Origin: Lineus longissimus
Lineage: Eukaryota; Nemertea; Pilidiophora; Heteronemertea; Lineidae
NCBI RefSeq assembly: GCF_910592395.1
Contig: NC_088317.1
Coordinates: 12,216,001 to 12,280,000 of the forward strand
DNA length: 64,000 nt
Reading direction: 5' to 3'
Shown: positions 1-12,442 of the stretch, one piece after another
Layout: each line of letters begins with the position of its first letter
How positions within the stretch are numbered: the stretch's first letter is position 1
Notes under the pieces: model-generated
Told to the model about the DNA's origin: nothing
The model's database searches: none
Seen by the model: only the letters and a program-made list of their open reading frames with translations
Made by a program: the position numbers and the translations under genes

Positions 1-1400
1 ATTTTTCCGTTCTACAATACTTTTGAGCAGTGCAGAGTGGCCAGTATTTACAGCTTAAGTGACGGCAATGGAATTAATCTTTTACCTGGACGTGGTTCTT
101 TAATAATGCCTGTGGAGACAATCTCCGAGTCTCTTCCACCCTCCCTCGCCGCCCTACAATGCCTGCGGCAGGCACCGTCGGTTACCCTAATTGAAGACGT
201 CATTCAGAAGGGTTTGGTTCACTTCAAGACTTGTCACCTTCATCCAAAGTAGACACATGCCCTGTGTGAAATAACCACTTGATGTTATTCAAAGTTGTTT
301 ACATTACTTCAAGACTAGTCACATCAAACCACAAATCACGCCCCGTACGGAAATACCGTCTTCGAAGTCGTACAGTTTGCTCAAGACTTGTCACATCCAA
401 CCAGAATACCAACTATCCTGGTTGGTGAAATTGTAATGCCATATTTGAATACTTTATAGATTGTTGCTAGATATACTTGAAGACAATGTCACATCCACCT
501 TTTTTGCTATTATATTTTTTATCCATTTTGGAATGCGGTTGTTCAACATTTTTTTCTGAAATTTTCTTTGATAAAAAAATCATCTTTAAAATGAACATGT
601 CATACTGTCCCCTTATTGCACCCAAGAGCTGAGTTCACAACTTTATGGGCTGATTTTTTTCAACAAATTGTTGAATAAACGCATTCCAAAATGGATAAAA
701 AATATAATAGCAAAAAAGGTGGCTGTGACATTGTCTTCAAGTATATCTAGCAACAATCTATAAAGTATTCAAATATGGCATTACAATTTCACCAACCAGG
801 ATAGTTGGTATTCTGGTTGGATGTGACAAGTCTTGAGCAAACTTTGTTGAAAATTGAATACTTTATAGATTGTTGCTAGATATACTTGACGACAATGTCA
901 CATCCACCTAGAACAATGAACACCTGCCCTGTTTGGAATACTCCTTTTGGCTATGTCCTTCAAAACGGTTTGATTTACTTGAGACAATATCACATCCAAC
1001 CAGAATACACCTGCCCCGTACGCATAGTTTGGTTCAAGACATGACACATCCAACCAGAATAACCACTATCTTAATTTGTGTGTTGTAAAACCGTCTTTGA
1101 AGACTTAATAGAATGTGGTTGATATACTTGATGACAATGTCACATCCACCAAGAACAAACACTTGTGCTGCCCTGTTCGGAATACCCTTTTTGAAGATTT
1201 CATTTAAAAGGGTTTGAATTTCTTGAAGACAATGTCACATCCAACGAGAATACACCTGCCCCGTGCGGATATGTCATCTTCGAATACGTCATTCAGAAAC
1301 CAGAGGTCACGCAAACCTGTCTTTTATGGAATACCGTATTCGAAAGCCAAATTTGGTACACTAATTCAAAATGGTTTGGTTTACTTGAAGACCTAGTATA
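1..1400. repeat. Degenerate tandem repeat array
   Basis: A unit of roughly 90-130 bp recurs with much divergence. Its hallmark is a core such as GACAATGTCACATCCACC or AGACTTGTCACATCCAACC followed by CCAGAATA and CCTGCCCCGTACGGA. Cores are visible near 225, 311, 381, 484, 893, 983, 1040, 1133, 1228 and 1385. The short open frames across it (37-252, 1214-1396) share similar peptide endings only because the DNA is repeated; I see no gene. A large palindrome is embedded at 375-842. Confidence 0.7.
375..842. repeat. Near-perfect large inverted repeat (palindrome)
   Basis: The left arm is 375 to about 553 and the right arm about 663 to 842, with a spacer of about 110 bp. I aligned the outer ~165 bp of the arms by eye; they are almost identical, with one clear mismatch (CATCC against CAGCC). 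The arms consist of the surrounding tandem-repeat unit plus an AT-rich inner part. They are far more alike than the neighbouring repeat copies are to each other, which suggests a recent inverted duplication or a foldback element. Confidence 0.85.
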
Positions 1401-4400
1401 CATGATGGACTTGTTCCGCCTAGGGACACTTTTTGAACGGCCAAAATTTTTGTCCTTCATTCACTAAAAAGGCATTTATCATTACTGATAGCATGCATTA
1501 TCAGTCCGAAGAACTGTTATACAATGTGGGCATGTTCAAGTGAATCTCCCTTTCGGGTTCGTCTCTAAAGGAAACCAGCCTTTCAACGTACGTTGTTGTT
1601 AGCCGTCACACCGAAATCCAGGTTGAATAAGAAACTACGGTTGAAGATAACCAGTCAATACCACACACGGTAGTTCTTCATTATCCCACTGTCCGCGCAA
1701 TGGATACTAGTTTCACATTTAGCTGCCAGGTGGGGCAGCCTGATTTTGATCGTGGGATATGTACGTTTTCAGCCATGAATACCAATCGTAGATATGCCAC
1801 TATTGCCTGCGGAGAATGCACTGATTCACTTAGTTGTTCTCAAAAGAACATGTTTTTACTACTTACCATGGTCTAATCGGCACGAAATGTGAAAAGGAAA
1901 GTTGAATGAAAATGTGTGTGTTGACGGCACAGCCACTGACAAGACGTGAAGGACGTCATAAAAAGTCGGAATTCCGAGATTATTTTGAAAAATAAAATTG
2001 TATGATGTCCTTTCCCAGCCACCGTAGTTATCAGATTGTAAGACAGTGAAGGGAAAACTTGGGGTGAGGCTAGATCAAGAGTGAGTCACGGAGATGTCAT
2101 GGCGGTATATGCAAAATTTAGAAAAGCACATGGCTAAATGTCAGATGGTCATGTGATTGTCATAACCGGCGTACGTAAGCTGTGCATCGTGTACACTGTG
2201 CCTGGGTGTGTGGTGTAAACGGAGGATAGTCCCTCCGTCGAATCATTATTCAATTGAAAAAAAAGCCTGATCTCAGGTTGGGAGTAATAGATGGGTGTAT
2301 CTTCTTTGGAAATATGGGTGTCTCAGTAGCTGAATTTAAAGAAGATGATTTTTGCCCTGTTTGGCCCAAAGCTCATTTGGGCATTATTTGATATTGATAA
2401 TTAAATGTATGGATTTTTAAACATTTCATGTCATGTTCATGTCGCTTAGTTTAGTTTAGTTTATTCGTGGATACATGTACACAGGAATTTTAAACATAAC
2501 ATTATCGATATAGTAAATAAAATGCACTTGCTAAATTATTGGTACATTGGTAAAAAATACATACACTCCTGGTAACCATACTGGTCACAATGACCTTTTC
2601 AATGGCAGGAGACGACAGTATAGAACGGATATTCTAGATGATGACGAAATTTTCAACATGTAGGTGGGTCGGCAATGAGGAACCTGCACAACAAAACCTG
2701 CCAATAGGGGGCCCTGCAGGTAAGTGGACCATGAGAAAGCCATTTCCCGGGTCAATGATTATTGCATATTTCATTCCTTAATTACTCTGCTTGGGGAAAT
2801 AGCACCAAAAATGTTGTTTTATTGGTCCTTAATTCTATTTTAATGAGTTTTAGGGAGAAAATCAACAAAACTTAATTTCAATGGAAAATGCACTGGAAGT
2901 TTACCTTTTAGTACTGGTGCTGCCATCTAGATTTTCCGTTCTGCATATTCCTCATTGAAGCAACAACAAAAGCTGCAACGAAGGTACACATGTTGTCAAC
3001 GTCCTGACGATCCATTCTGTCAGCTTAAAATTTCTCTAAGTAGACCTCAAAATATTTTTTTTCTTACTCCTCAGTTCAAAAGGTCAAATTTTCAATAACT
3101 TTGGTGTTCTTATAAAATAAGACGCACATGTAACAGGCGGCTTGAAATTCTATTTTTACTTGGAAATTTTATTTCTACTATTGAGAATAATTCGCATTAG
3201 TTTTATTTATTTATTTGTCAAAACCTAGATTGGAATATTTCATTGGTAAATTTTAAAATATGGTTGGTCATGTTCCTTCCAGTATGACTCGGTAGTTGAT
3301 AAAGTATGGAATTAGTGAAACCTTGGAAACATTGATAAACCTTGGAATATTCAATGTAAACCATGGAATCACTGTGCAAATAGCGCGGGAAATCGGGTGC
3401 GTTCCTTCCACGATTTATACCCTCCCAACTGACAGTCTCGTCCCAGCTGACTTTATTGATAGCAATTTGCCAGTTAGTTCAGAAGCCAACATTTTTAATG
3501 TGGAGGATGACGTCATCAATTGGCAATGCGCTGTGGTCGTTAAAATATTTTATTTCTCTTCAATGGAAGCAAAAATTAGTTTTTATGATTGTTTTGTATT
3601 CCATAGACGATAAAGTATTATGCTCGGTACCAGATGCACGAGATCATAGGACAAACACACACGTGAATAAAAAAAACCGCTTAGAACTGGTGACGTCACA
3701 AAGATCTCTGCATCCCTCGATGCGTACTGGAAGATGTAAGAAATCGCTCACGGCGAAGGAAATTTTCATCCGCAAACTTCGGTAATAAACATACATGACT
3801 AGGCTTCTTTTATTCATCGTTTGTTATAAAATATCAGTCAATCATAGACAATTAGGCCTAGACATAGTCGTCAACCTTATCCATGCATAATGCATGACAG
3901 GCCCCCAATTTTCTCTGTATCACCCTGTATGAACAGACCGATCCGTAGTTCAAATAGGCCCCGCGTGGTGGTGGCGTATTTATAAGCGGAGCGCTATTGG
4001 TCCATATTATGGGTGTGTGGTGGGCGTGTCTTCCCATATTTGGGAGATCAGTACTGTACACTGGAGGCGAGGTACAACTGGGTTGTTCTAAAATATAGAC
4101 TATTGAATCGGATATGCGACAGATTTCTAAATTACCATAAAATTCCGATCTGATCATGTAAGAATAAGCTCCAAATGTTGATTCGTAACCACGTTAGGTT
4201 CGAATGGCATTATTTCATGTTTTTATGCATTTTTAGGACTGATTCCAAGGTTTATCACTGGTTCCAAGGTTTCACTGATTCCAAGCTTTATCAACTACCG
4301 TATGACTCATATAATTTGCCCAAGCCGTCACACACTCGCTCTGAGGTGACACATTAGTTTCGGCAGTACCTGTCATGTAACTCTGATGTAAGGGCCGTGT

Positions 4401-5060
4401 ACAAAAGCATAGAATACATGGGAACTATTCGCGTAATTATCTCTCAGCTGTTGCCTACATTGGTGTACATTTTGACGAAATACATAGGGAGACACCTTTT
4501 TAAAACGTGATGTCTAAAACTCTCATCTCGTGTTCATAAATTGTATTAAGATTGTGTTAGTTTATTTGAGTGACATACTTCTACAAATTATGCAGGGCCT
4601 AACCATATTTAGGATGAGGGAGGATCATTCTAGTTGTTGCCAGTAATAAGTGGAAAGTCAGACATGATATTATGAGTTAGAATTTCTCCCTTATTTGAAA
4701 ATGTCATATTGAACACCTTAAAGGATAGTAACTGCCCTAATTGACTTATTGGATTCTATTCATGTAAGCAAGTTTTATAACTTCTTAAACTAGAGAAAAT
4801 GCTTAATCTTAATTTGAAATATTTTAATTAAAAGGCATAATTTAGGTTTAGCCTGGTCATGTTTTCGTCAGCTAGTTTTTCACAAGTTCACAGCTGTCGC
4901 GCTCATCAAGGATCGTGTCGCCATTTAGGGATCGCCGAAGCGATAGGCTTGGGTCACCGATGCATGCGGTATGGTCACAGATGCTTGGGTCACAGATGCT
5001 CAGTTGTATGGGGGCCAAGGCACGCTCTCGTGGCTTGGTCGTGAAGATTTCTAAATGACT
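1401..5060. other. No recognisable gene
   Basis: AT-rich sequence with only short, shadow-like open frames. A good splice-donor match (CAG|GTAAGT) lies at 2717-2725, but the frames upstream of it are stopped or very short. Near 2450 a run of GTTTA repeats resembles the 3' tail of an old retroelement. CCAAT and TATA-like words at about 3978-4000 on the minus strand have no open frame behind them. Confidence 0.5.
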
Positions 5061-5065
5061 TTGCA

Positions 5066-5190
5066 GTTCCTGATTGGTCATTTATGGCGGGTCAGGATCT
5101 CCCTGTTCAACGACGCATGCGCGACAGTTGAGGCTATAAAAAAGGGGGTACGCCTTGAACCCAGGGCTCTTGACTTTTTGACTTCAGTCC
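5066..5190 (+). promoter_or_regulatory. Candidate core promoter (CCAAT, NRF1-like, TATA)
   Basis: In order on the plus strand there is an inverted CCAAT word (GATTGGTC, about 5071), an NRF1-like palindrome CGCATGCGCG (5114-5123), a strong TATA word TATAAAAAA (5135-5143), and a possible initiator TTCAGTCC near 5183. The elements sit in a usual order, but the TATA-to-initiator gap is long (about 45 bp) and no convincing exon follows. The call rests on words only. Confidence 0.3.
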
Positions 5191-5200
5191 GAATCACGAA

Positions 5201-7187
5201 CATTAACGCTCCCTGCTTAGGCATAGATTTTAATAACATGTTCCCTGCTCGGCATAGATTCTAAAGACCAAACTTTTCATCTCGATTTCAATACTTTAGA
5301 AAACTTAAAATCTTTTAACGTAAGTTGATACGTTTTTTTCCATTAGTACACGGCTCACTTGAATGTTGTACCTACATAATTTCTCACAAAAAAATCCTAA
5401 TATATTTATCAACCAATATCCGTCTTTTCGATTTTCTCGATTTCGATTCTACCTGGACGAGACCCCTTGTGACCTTCTATCGGCACATCGCAGGTCAAGA
5501 CCTACGGCCTCGTGGGAAGGCCCTCCTCATCTCCGAAGATTGGTGTCTGCTGATGATCCGAACCTACTGATTCCGGTCGGATCATCGGAGATATCAGTGC
5601 TTGGAGACACACACAACGTTTCGGAATGAAATCTCGGCTGCCCAAGTCATAAACCGTCGCCTCTTCTTACAACCGCGCGTATCAAAATCCAAAACATTAT
5701 TGACACAACATGCACGAAAGTCAAATCTTTAATTTCCTGACTGTATACGACAGGGGCACAATAGAGACAACACTCGCAAACGCGTGTATTGAAATGCCGT
5801 CCAGTGCTAGTTGATGCATTTTTCGCTGATTAATCCTTGTGCAAAATTCAATATTCAAGATCTCAAAAGCCCATTGGTTGGCCCCCTTTTTTGGTGTAGC
5901 TTTAGTAACTGTCCTTTACGGGAGAATGTTCACTGTAAGAATTATCGTCCTGGAAGAAATGTAGAATCTTCGTGTTTTTCCGTGATTGTCCGATTCAATT
6001 GAAAATATTTCCACTTGGGGAGGTGAACAAAGCTAGGAGCGACACTTATGATTTATTTTTGATAAAATAAAACAACGGAAAGGAAAGAGGAAAATCAGGC
6101 AAGTCCAGTGATATACGACACGAATGGGTTGTTCTTGTGCAAACACCTTAGAAACGCATTTTCGGTAAAGATATACGTCATGTTTAAACGGGACACGTCA
6201 TCATCCTACCTTACGATACCTAAACGGTGGTGTCTAAAAAGAGAAGGACCGAAGACCAGGTGAGCGTGACATTTGGTCCCTTTCGGATTCAGGGTAAAAT
6301 GGAGCTCAACCTGCGCGCTAGGTTGCGTGCACTAACGCGAATTACAGGATGTCACTTTTAACTTGGACTGTATGCATCCCATTTCATATGTCAAAAAAGG
6401 GATACCGGTATGTTGGTCATCAGGTTCATCCCTGGCGCCACGGGTATAGATGCTCCATGCGCACACCTTCGACAAATACCTGATGACCATTCCAATTGAG
6501 AACCCTGTCGCCGATTAGCTTGTCCTGTTTAATTTAACTTTCTTCAAATCTTCATTGGTATGGTAAATAAGCTCCACCGGAATTTCCCTATGTGCGATAT
6601 TTCTGGCCAAGATCTTGCTAACATATTTTTGATATGGTATGTATATCGATCAAAGTATAGCTCCCAGAAGCCGGTACAGCTGAGCGAGAACAAGATATGT
6701 CGTCTGTGTCGTCATTTTCCAATATGTCTCCATCTCTTGCAGACATGTTTATATCAGTGTTATCAACTTCCTAAGGGCTGCAGCTTCTCTGTTCCACTGA
6801 TACATCCCTTTTGTATACAATGAAACCCGTTAGATGTTTTATTTTAGACATGTTAGCCGACACCGGAAAAAAACCAACATGCGATGAGATATCAGATAGT
6901 CATCCTCGTCGTTGACTTTCTTTATCTCAGAATCATATCCGGCGTCCGAGTTAAATGTCACGAGGAAATGAGTTTAGGACGACCATTTAGGAGATGTTTA
7001 GTCGACAGCTGATCCTAGCTATAATGGATGAAAGAACTGTTTCTTATTTAATTTAAGAAAGAGAGCTGTTTCAACATTGTACCGCAATGTTGTTAGGTTT
7101 AATATTTCCTGATATTATTAACAAAAAGCTTTGTAATTGTAGGAAAAATACCAGGGCAGATTTCTCTAACCTTGCATGGATGGCACC
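5201..7187. other. No recognisable gene
   Basis: Only short open frames without recognisable domains. No repeat or RNA gene stands out to the eye. Confidence 0.5.
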
Positions 7188-7373
7188 ATGGCCCAAGTCA
7201 TCAATTATGGTAAACAATGGATTGACCTTGACCAAATGGTGTCAATCGCAGCAATTTTAATGTGTAATTTCATTGTACCCATTATTTCTCTTTCTTTTAG
7301 GGATTTGAAGCAAAAGAAAATAATTTGGTCAAGGTCAATCCATTGTTTTACGATAACTAATGACTTGGGCCAT
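7188..7373. repeat. Long imperfect hairpin / short MITE-like foldback
   Basis: The left arm begins ATGGCCCAAGTCATCAATTA and runs on through TGACCTTGACCAAAT (to about 7240). The right arm (about 7319-7373) is its reverse complement with a few mismatches and ends TGACTTGGGCCAT. The stem is about 50 bp around a loop of roughly 75 bp. A snap-back MITE is the likeliest explanation; I found no convincing target duplication. A transcribed hairpin precursor cannot be excluded. Confidence 0.65.
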
Positions 7374-9756
7374 TAAGTGACACCTATGCAAGTATAAAAA
7401 TATTCGCTCTTATAGTTTTTCATACAATCACAATCCAAGGGATGGATCGGCCTTAAAAGCACCCAACCCCTTTGTCGCATACATGTATCAACCATGTCAA
7501 CGTCATCGCAATCAATACAGTAATTGAAGCTGCACCAATTTGTTAGTTTAAAAAATAACACTAATATGATAATGAGCCCGGTAATTTTGTGAATTCCGAT
7601 GGATGTGCTCCTTGTTTAAAGCACTACCTCTCCAAATGATCGTTTGACCGCACTTTTTAAATGAGCAAATGTCTTACCATCTTGTAAATTTTGGACGCAG
7701 AAAAAGAAATATTTTGCGCAGCATAGCGGATCGAAGGCTATTTCAATTGGCTATCTCCTGGGGGACAACCTGGTACACCCTTAAGCTCCGCATCACTAAT
7801 TGACCAATCAGCGTAGGACGGATAGGAAAGTAGTACTCTAAGAAATCAATGCGTGGTCTCACTGTCCAGCAGGGGTGCTATCTGTGCAATCAGAATGTAG
7901 TTCCTCTGATATCATGAATTAAAGTTGTTTTCGGCGAACATTCTGATGAACTTTTAGCGTCATATGTTCACCGGCGTGGATTTGGGGATCCAATTAACCC
8001 GAAACGTGGTGGACGCGTGAAATTAAGACAAAAACGACCCCAAAAACTTCAGACCCCAAACCCAGAAATTATCATGGTCATGACCTGTCGAAAGTTCAAT
8101 GGATTTATGCCCTAGGTGAGTTCTTTCTTCCCTGAAAATATTAGGTTCGAGTGAGATATCGGGAAATGTTATGGCAGTTGATATCTAAAGGAAAATGGCT
8201 TAAAATCTATTAGTGGTGTGTAGCCCTTGGGCACGTGAAACAGTTATAAACCGCGAACCAACCAGCAAACGAAAACGAAGCAACTCGAGGTAACGCCTCC
8301 TATACTTAGGACTGGAATATGACCTGACCAGGTTAATCAATGACTTGAATTAACGCTTTAAAACAATTATTATCATCCTCATATATCACGAGGGTTTTTG
8401 ATCTGACCTACTTTTTATGATGGCAGAAGTTCCAAATTTCAGTGTCAGGTAATACACTGTTGTTGTTTCAATGTTGAAGCTTCTAATTTGTGGGGAATCT
8501 AATTATTTTATAGTCCCCATTATACATGCCAAAGGAGCTGGATGCCTAAGGGACAATCCCAGACAATCAAAAACTACGGCGATTTTCCTGAAACTTGCAT
8601 GAATGGCCCTATATGGCCCATGATTAATGATGGTTTAAGAATATGACTTGACTTCGTTCTAATTACAGTGTACTTTCTTTTGTACGCGTAAATATTGAAC
8701 GGTTGGATTTGGACCCTATAAATGTATTACCAACAAACAGAAACGTGGTGCTTCTGAGTTATTGTTCATTCGTATGGCACTGACACCTTCACGGCGGTCA
8801 ACGTACACGATTTACCCAGTGCGTGGCAATGATCTATGACCTTCCGATTTAATCTGGTGTACGCTAGGATTGCGATATCGCTCAAGTTTATGTAGATTAC
8901 TCGTTCCTTCTGCATCTTTTGATTATATTTCCCTGCGTATATTAGAGAGTGCATATCAGTGAACACACTTCGTGAGACCATTCTCACGATTGAACCGAAA
9001 ACACAGCTAAAAATTCTAAAATTCTAAAATTCGTTGATTTGTAGACTTCTCACTAATGTTCAAAATATGATGTGTTTTCATTTACCTATGGCCTCCATGA
9101 TTTACACTGGGCATCTACAGTATGTGCACATGCTGCACTGTATCATTAATTGGCGATCAAGCACCTAGTTTATGAGGTATCACCATCAGAATCTGAAGTA
9201 ACGAAAGTATACGCAGGTCTACCCATATCGGTGTACGCTGATCTATGCAGAAAGCACGAAAGTGAACGCATGCATGAGGATCAACAACCTCTTTCAAAAC
9301 AAAGTCAAATTTATTCTACCAAAAGATATTTTAAATGCAAATATAATATTAAATGATGTAATCTATAACATTCTGCAGGGTGTCAGTGGCGAGTTACTGA
9401 AATGATAAATTTCGGTCCGGTTTCTTCATCAATTAACTGTCGGACGGAAAAAAGCTTAGGTCGAAATATTGTTTGGAAATGAGTAGTGTAGAAGCGAAAC
9501 TTAATACGCACTATCTAGAGGTATGGGAGCCGTATCCCTAGGACAGAATGATACGGGAGTTTTTTTGCGCAGGCCCAAAACTGTTTTCCCCTCAAAAGTG
9601 CTAGTTAATCGCAGTCATGACAGTGACAGTGTACGCGTCTCTGATTTAAACAAAATCGCTAACTTTTTTATTTCACTGGGCGAATGTGAAAATGCTTTTA
9701 AATAAAATTTCAATTGATGAAACATTGAGCGACACATAAGATCGCGTTTCAGAAAG
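7374..9756. other. No recognisable gene
   Basis: Featureless AT-rich DNA. A splice-donor-like CTAG|GTGAGT occurs near 8113, but the short frames beside it could not be tied to a gene. A small tandem AAAATTCT repeat sits near 9010. Confidence 0.45.
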
Positions 9757-9830
9757 AGCGTCATGGCCTAGTGGATACGACAATAGTCTCAGATACCTAC
9801 GTCCCCCGTTCGAATCCAACAATGGGATTT
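9757..9830 (+). repeat. tRNA-like sequence (SINE head or degraded tRNA)
   Basis: TGGCCTAGTGGATA (9764-9777) fits the pol III A box and CGTTCGAATCC (9807-9817) fits the B box at 10 of 11 positions. The two starts are 43 nt apart, as in a normal tRNA. The A-box word resembles arginine tRNAs. The T stem and acceptor stem do not pair properly, so this is not an intact tRNA gene; a tRNA-derived SINE head or a tRNA relic fits better. Confidence 0.5.
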
Positions 9831-12359
9831 AGAAACATTTCTGCTAGTGATTTTTCTTCTAAATTTTGCGATAATTCTTCCGTGTCTATAGAAGTTAGAT
9901 TTGTAAGATCTTTCCAACGACATTTCATGATTTCGTCTTGTCACATTCGCTGGTAATAAACACTCGAAATATATATCAATATTCAAAAATATATTATGTA
10001 ACAAGTTATTGTTCCGTACTCATAGTGCACTATGAAAAAAGTACGGCAGATTTGCCTTTTGATGACGAGGAGTGAAAACTAACACTGAATCTCAGGATAT
10101 TTTTATAAGTCTTTAAGATATCAAAAAGGCGGGGATGATTAAATGCTGCACGCTAACCACAAGGTAACTGACTCGAGAAGAGCTAGTGATTGAAGCTGGA
10201 CAAAAACCATTGTCTCAAATGGGAAAAATAGGTTTGAAGTGTGCCCTATAGGGATATATTACTTGTTTTAACATGGTTGATCCATACACCTGAAAGGCAG
10301 GGGGGGGGGGGGGGCAACCGTCTTCTCTATCCGGCAGGGTGTCAACCGTTTACTCTAGTTGGAAGTTGTTTGGGGGAGTTAGTTGGATCTAATTTGCAAG
10401 CGTTTAGTATTTGGAAGCACGTGGAGGGTTATGCGTCATGGATCAGGTTCTATTGTTAGACACTAAACAAAGGGAAACCATATATTGTGGTGAGTACAGT
10501 AGTCGGATGGAAGAAAAAACACGCTAAAGTGGCCTCCAGTAGTCATGGTAGTGTCCTCCATCAGTAACTTTACGTACACATGGCAAACACTAAAATGAAC
10601 ACTACATTTATTGTGTTATTTCGAATTACTAAACTCACCCCAGTGCCGAAATAAAAAAATTTCGGACACTGGAATGGATCAATTGCCGCCATCTTGGATA
10701 TCGGCCTACTGAGATTCAGGGTTTTGATAATTCTACGTCATCCACTGCATCAACAGTTCGGACTGTAAATCTTATTCAGGCCGAATAGGTGCCACTTTCT
10801 CTCATAAAACGTTTTATTTTATTAATAACTAAGAAAATATAATCTTTATGAATAAAATCTGACACTAACTGGTGGGTTTTAAGATGATTGTATAGAACTA
10901 TAAACGCAGCGTAATGTAGCAATCATTTTCGCGGGCTTTGTGGTGGTGCGTAGCCTCATTATGTTAAGAAAGATTCCTTCCTTTTCTATATCCGTGGTAC
11001 TGCTTTTCAAGATGGTGGCAAGTTACTAGTTCTAGAGGAGGCAAGACCATCATTGATTTTTTAAGCCTTTTAGCAGTTCAATTGTCAATGTTTGACCGCG
11101 ACGCATCAAATACTGCCTGGGGTTGTGAATCTGAAATTTTAAAATGATATTCCGGACAGTCGGGCAAGTAAATGGTGAAAAGTAAACTGGTAGTTTACCA
11201 CGGAAATTTTTTGATAATCGACAAATTGGACAGACATTGACATTTCCACTCTTTTCAGCCAACTGGCAGAAAAATCTTAAAACACGCCCCAAATTAGCAA
11301 AATTCGAAATTAATTTTTTCATCGAAAAATTTCTTTATATCTGTAGACTTGCCACAACAAATATTTTTTCAATACCTCTCCAAATATGTACTTGAGAGTT
11401 AAAAACATGCACTCGTCTAATTGATAGGCCTGGACCCTCCAACCTATGAATATTCATTGGTGGTATTGTCTCAGAGGCGTTGTAAGGAACGAAATCAGCA
11501 CCTCTAGTGTCAAGATTGCCGAATTACGTTAAATGTATGAAATTGTCCTCAGAAATGCAGCCCCGTACAAAACACTGTGTACATTACATGTATATAGCAT
11601 TGTACCCGTGGCGCAGGCAGGTTCAAATGGGCTATACTGACGTTGAATAGATTGAATTGCAATGAAAATCTAATGCAATATCAAAGGAGCCATATCGAAG
11701 AGACAAATTAAACCAACCATTTGTCCACAAACTCGGACCAAGCTGTGGCGTGCTGTATGCGTGCATATAAAAGTATATCAGTTGGTCCGATAGAGATGAT
11801 GAGGCAATGCCTCGTTCCTTAGTCAGCAATATGCGCCTTTTTATACGGAGAAGAAGGAGTACCCAGATAGGCCTTCACATGTCGGCCTCCAAATGGCTTG
11901 AACCAATTGCATCACTACTATAACTTTAAAATGCGTGCTCCTCCTACATGTAGCAAGGTCTCGGGCAAGGCACTTACTCGACAGGCAAGCTAGAAGTTCA
12001 GCACCGTGAGCAGCTCCTTGATAACGCCATGCCAAGTTCAGAGTGCCTCTTCAGATACATCAAGTATTGAAAGCTGTGGTGAGCACATAAAAAGACCATG
12101 GTAACCTTCATTTGAAAATCCCTTCATAATCAAGGGCTAGCTCTGGCTAACACAGCACCCATAAACAATAGACCACCAATTTGACCCCAGCTCCTTACTG
12201 CGGGAAAACCCAAGTCCAGCAACCAAAAGTACCAAAAATACATTTTTGTTTACATTTGAACTGCACACATACGTTTGTTTGCAATTTCTTTCCCCGCGAA
12301 ATCTCGAAGATCAGGTCTGCAATCGTGGATTGAAAATAACATTAACCTTAGTTAAGCAG
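9831..12359. other. No recognisable gene; one small hairpin and a G tract
   Basis: A run of about 16 G residues sits near 10300. A short hairpin made of CAGTGCCGAAAT and its near complement sits around 10641-10673. No open frame has a recognisable domain. Confidence 0.45.
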
Positions 12360-12442
12360 GTCAACAGGTACAGGCTGTTCCAATCATCCCCCTACAGCCA
12401 GCTGTTCAACAGGCAATGTTAGCCACCCCACAGGGAGTGCAG
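12360..12442 (+). CDS. Candidate internal exon, Gln-rich
   Basis: An 83-bp stretch lies between an acceptor-like TTAAGCAG and a donor-like CAG|GTAATT. One frame is fully open for 27 codons and is rich in Gln, Val, Pro and Ala (begins QQVQAVPIIPLQP), a composition typical of activation regions of transcription factors. The same frame is stopped just upstream of the acceptor, as expected if the boundary is real. The inferred phases are 1 (upstream) and 0 (downstream). Weak points are the poor polypyrimidine tract and the lack of a recognisable neighbouring exon. Gene family unknown. Confidence 0.3.

Noticed and set aside
37-1396. Repeated peptide endings in short frames at the window start
   Set aside because: They reflect the tandem DNA repeat; frames are short, interrupted and have no domain.
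1-1400. CRISPR-like array
   Set aside because: Repeat units are long and degenerate, spacers are not uniform, and the genome is eukaryotic.
2600-2725. Host exon ending at the strong donor CAG|GTAAGT
   Set aside because: All three frames upstream are stopped within a short distance; the site alone is not enough.
3858-4157. Minus-strand gene behind CCAAT/TATA words
   Set aside because: The CCAAT-TATA spacing is too short and the frame has no recognisable features.
9757-9830. Functional tRNA gene
   Set aside because: A and B boxes are present but acceptor and T stems do not pair.
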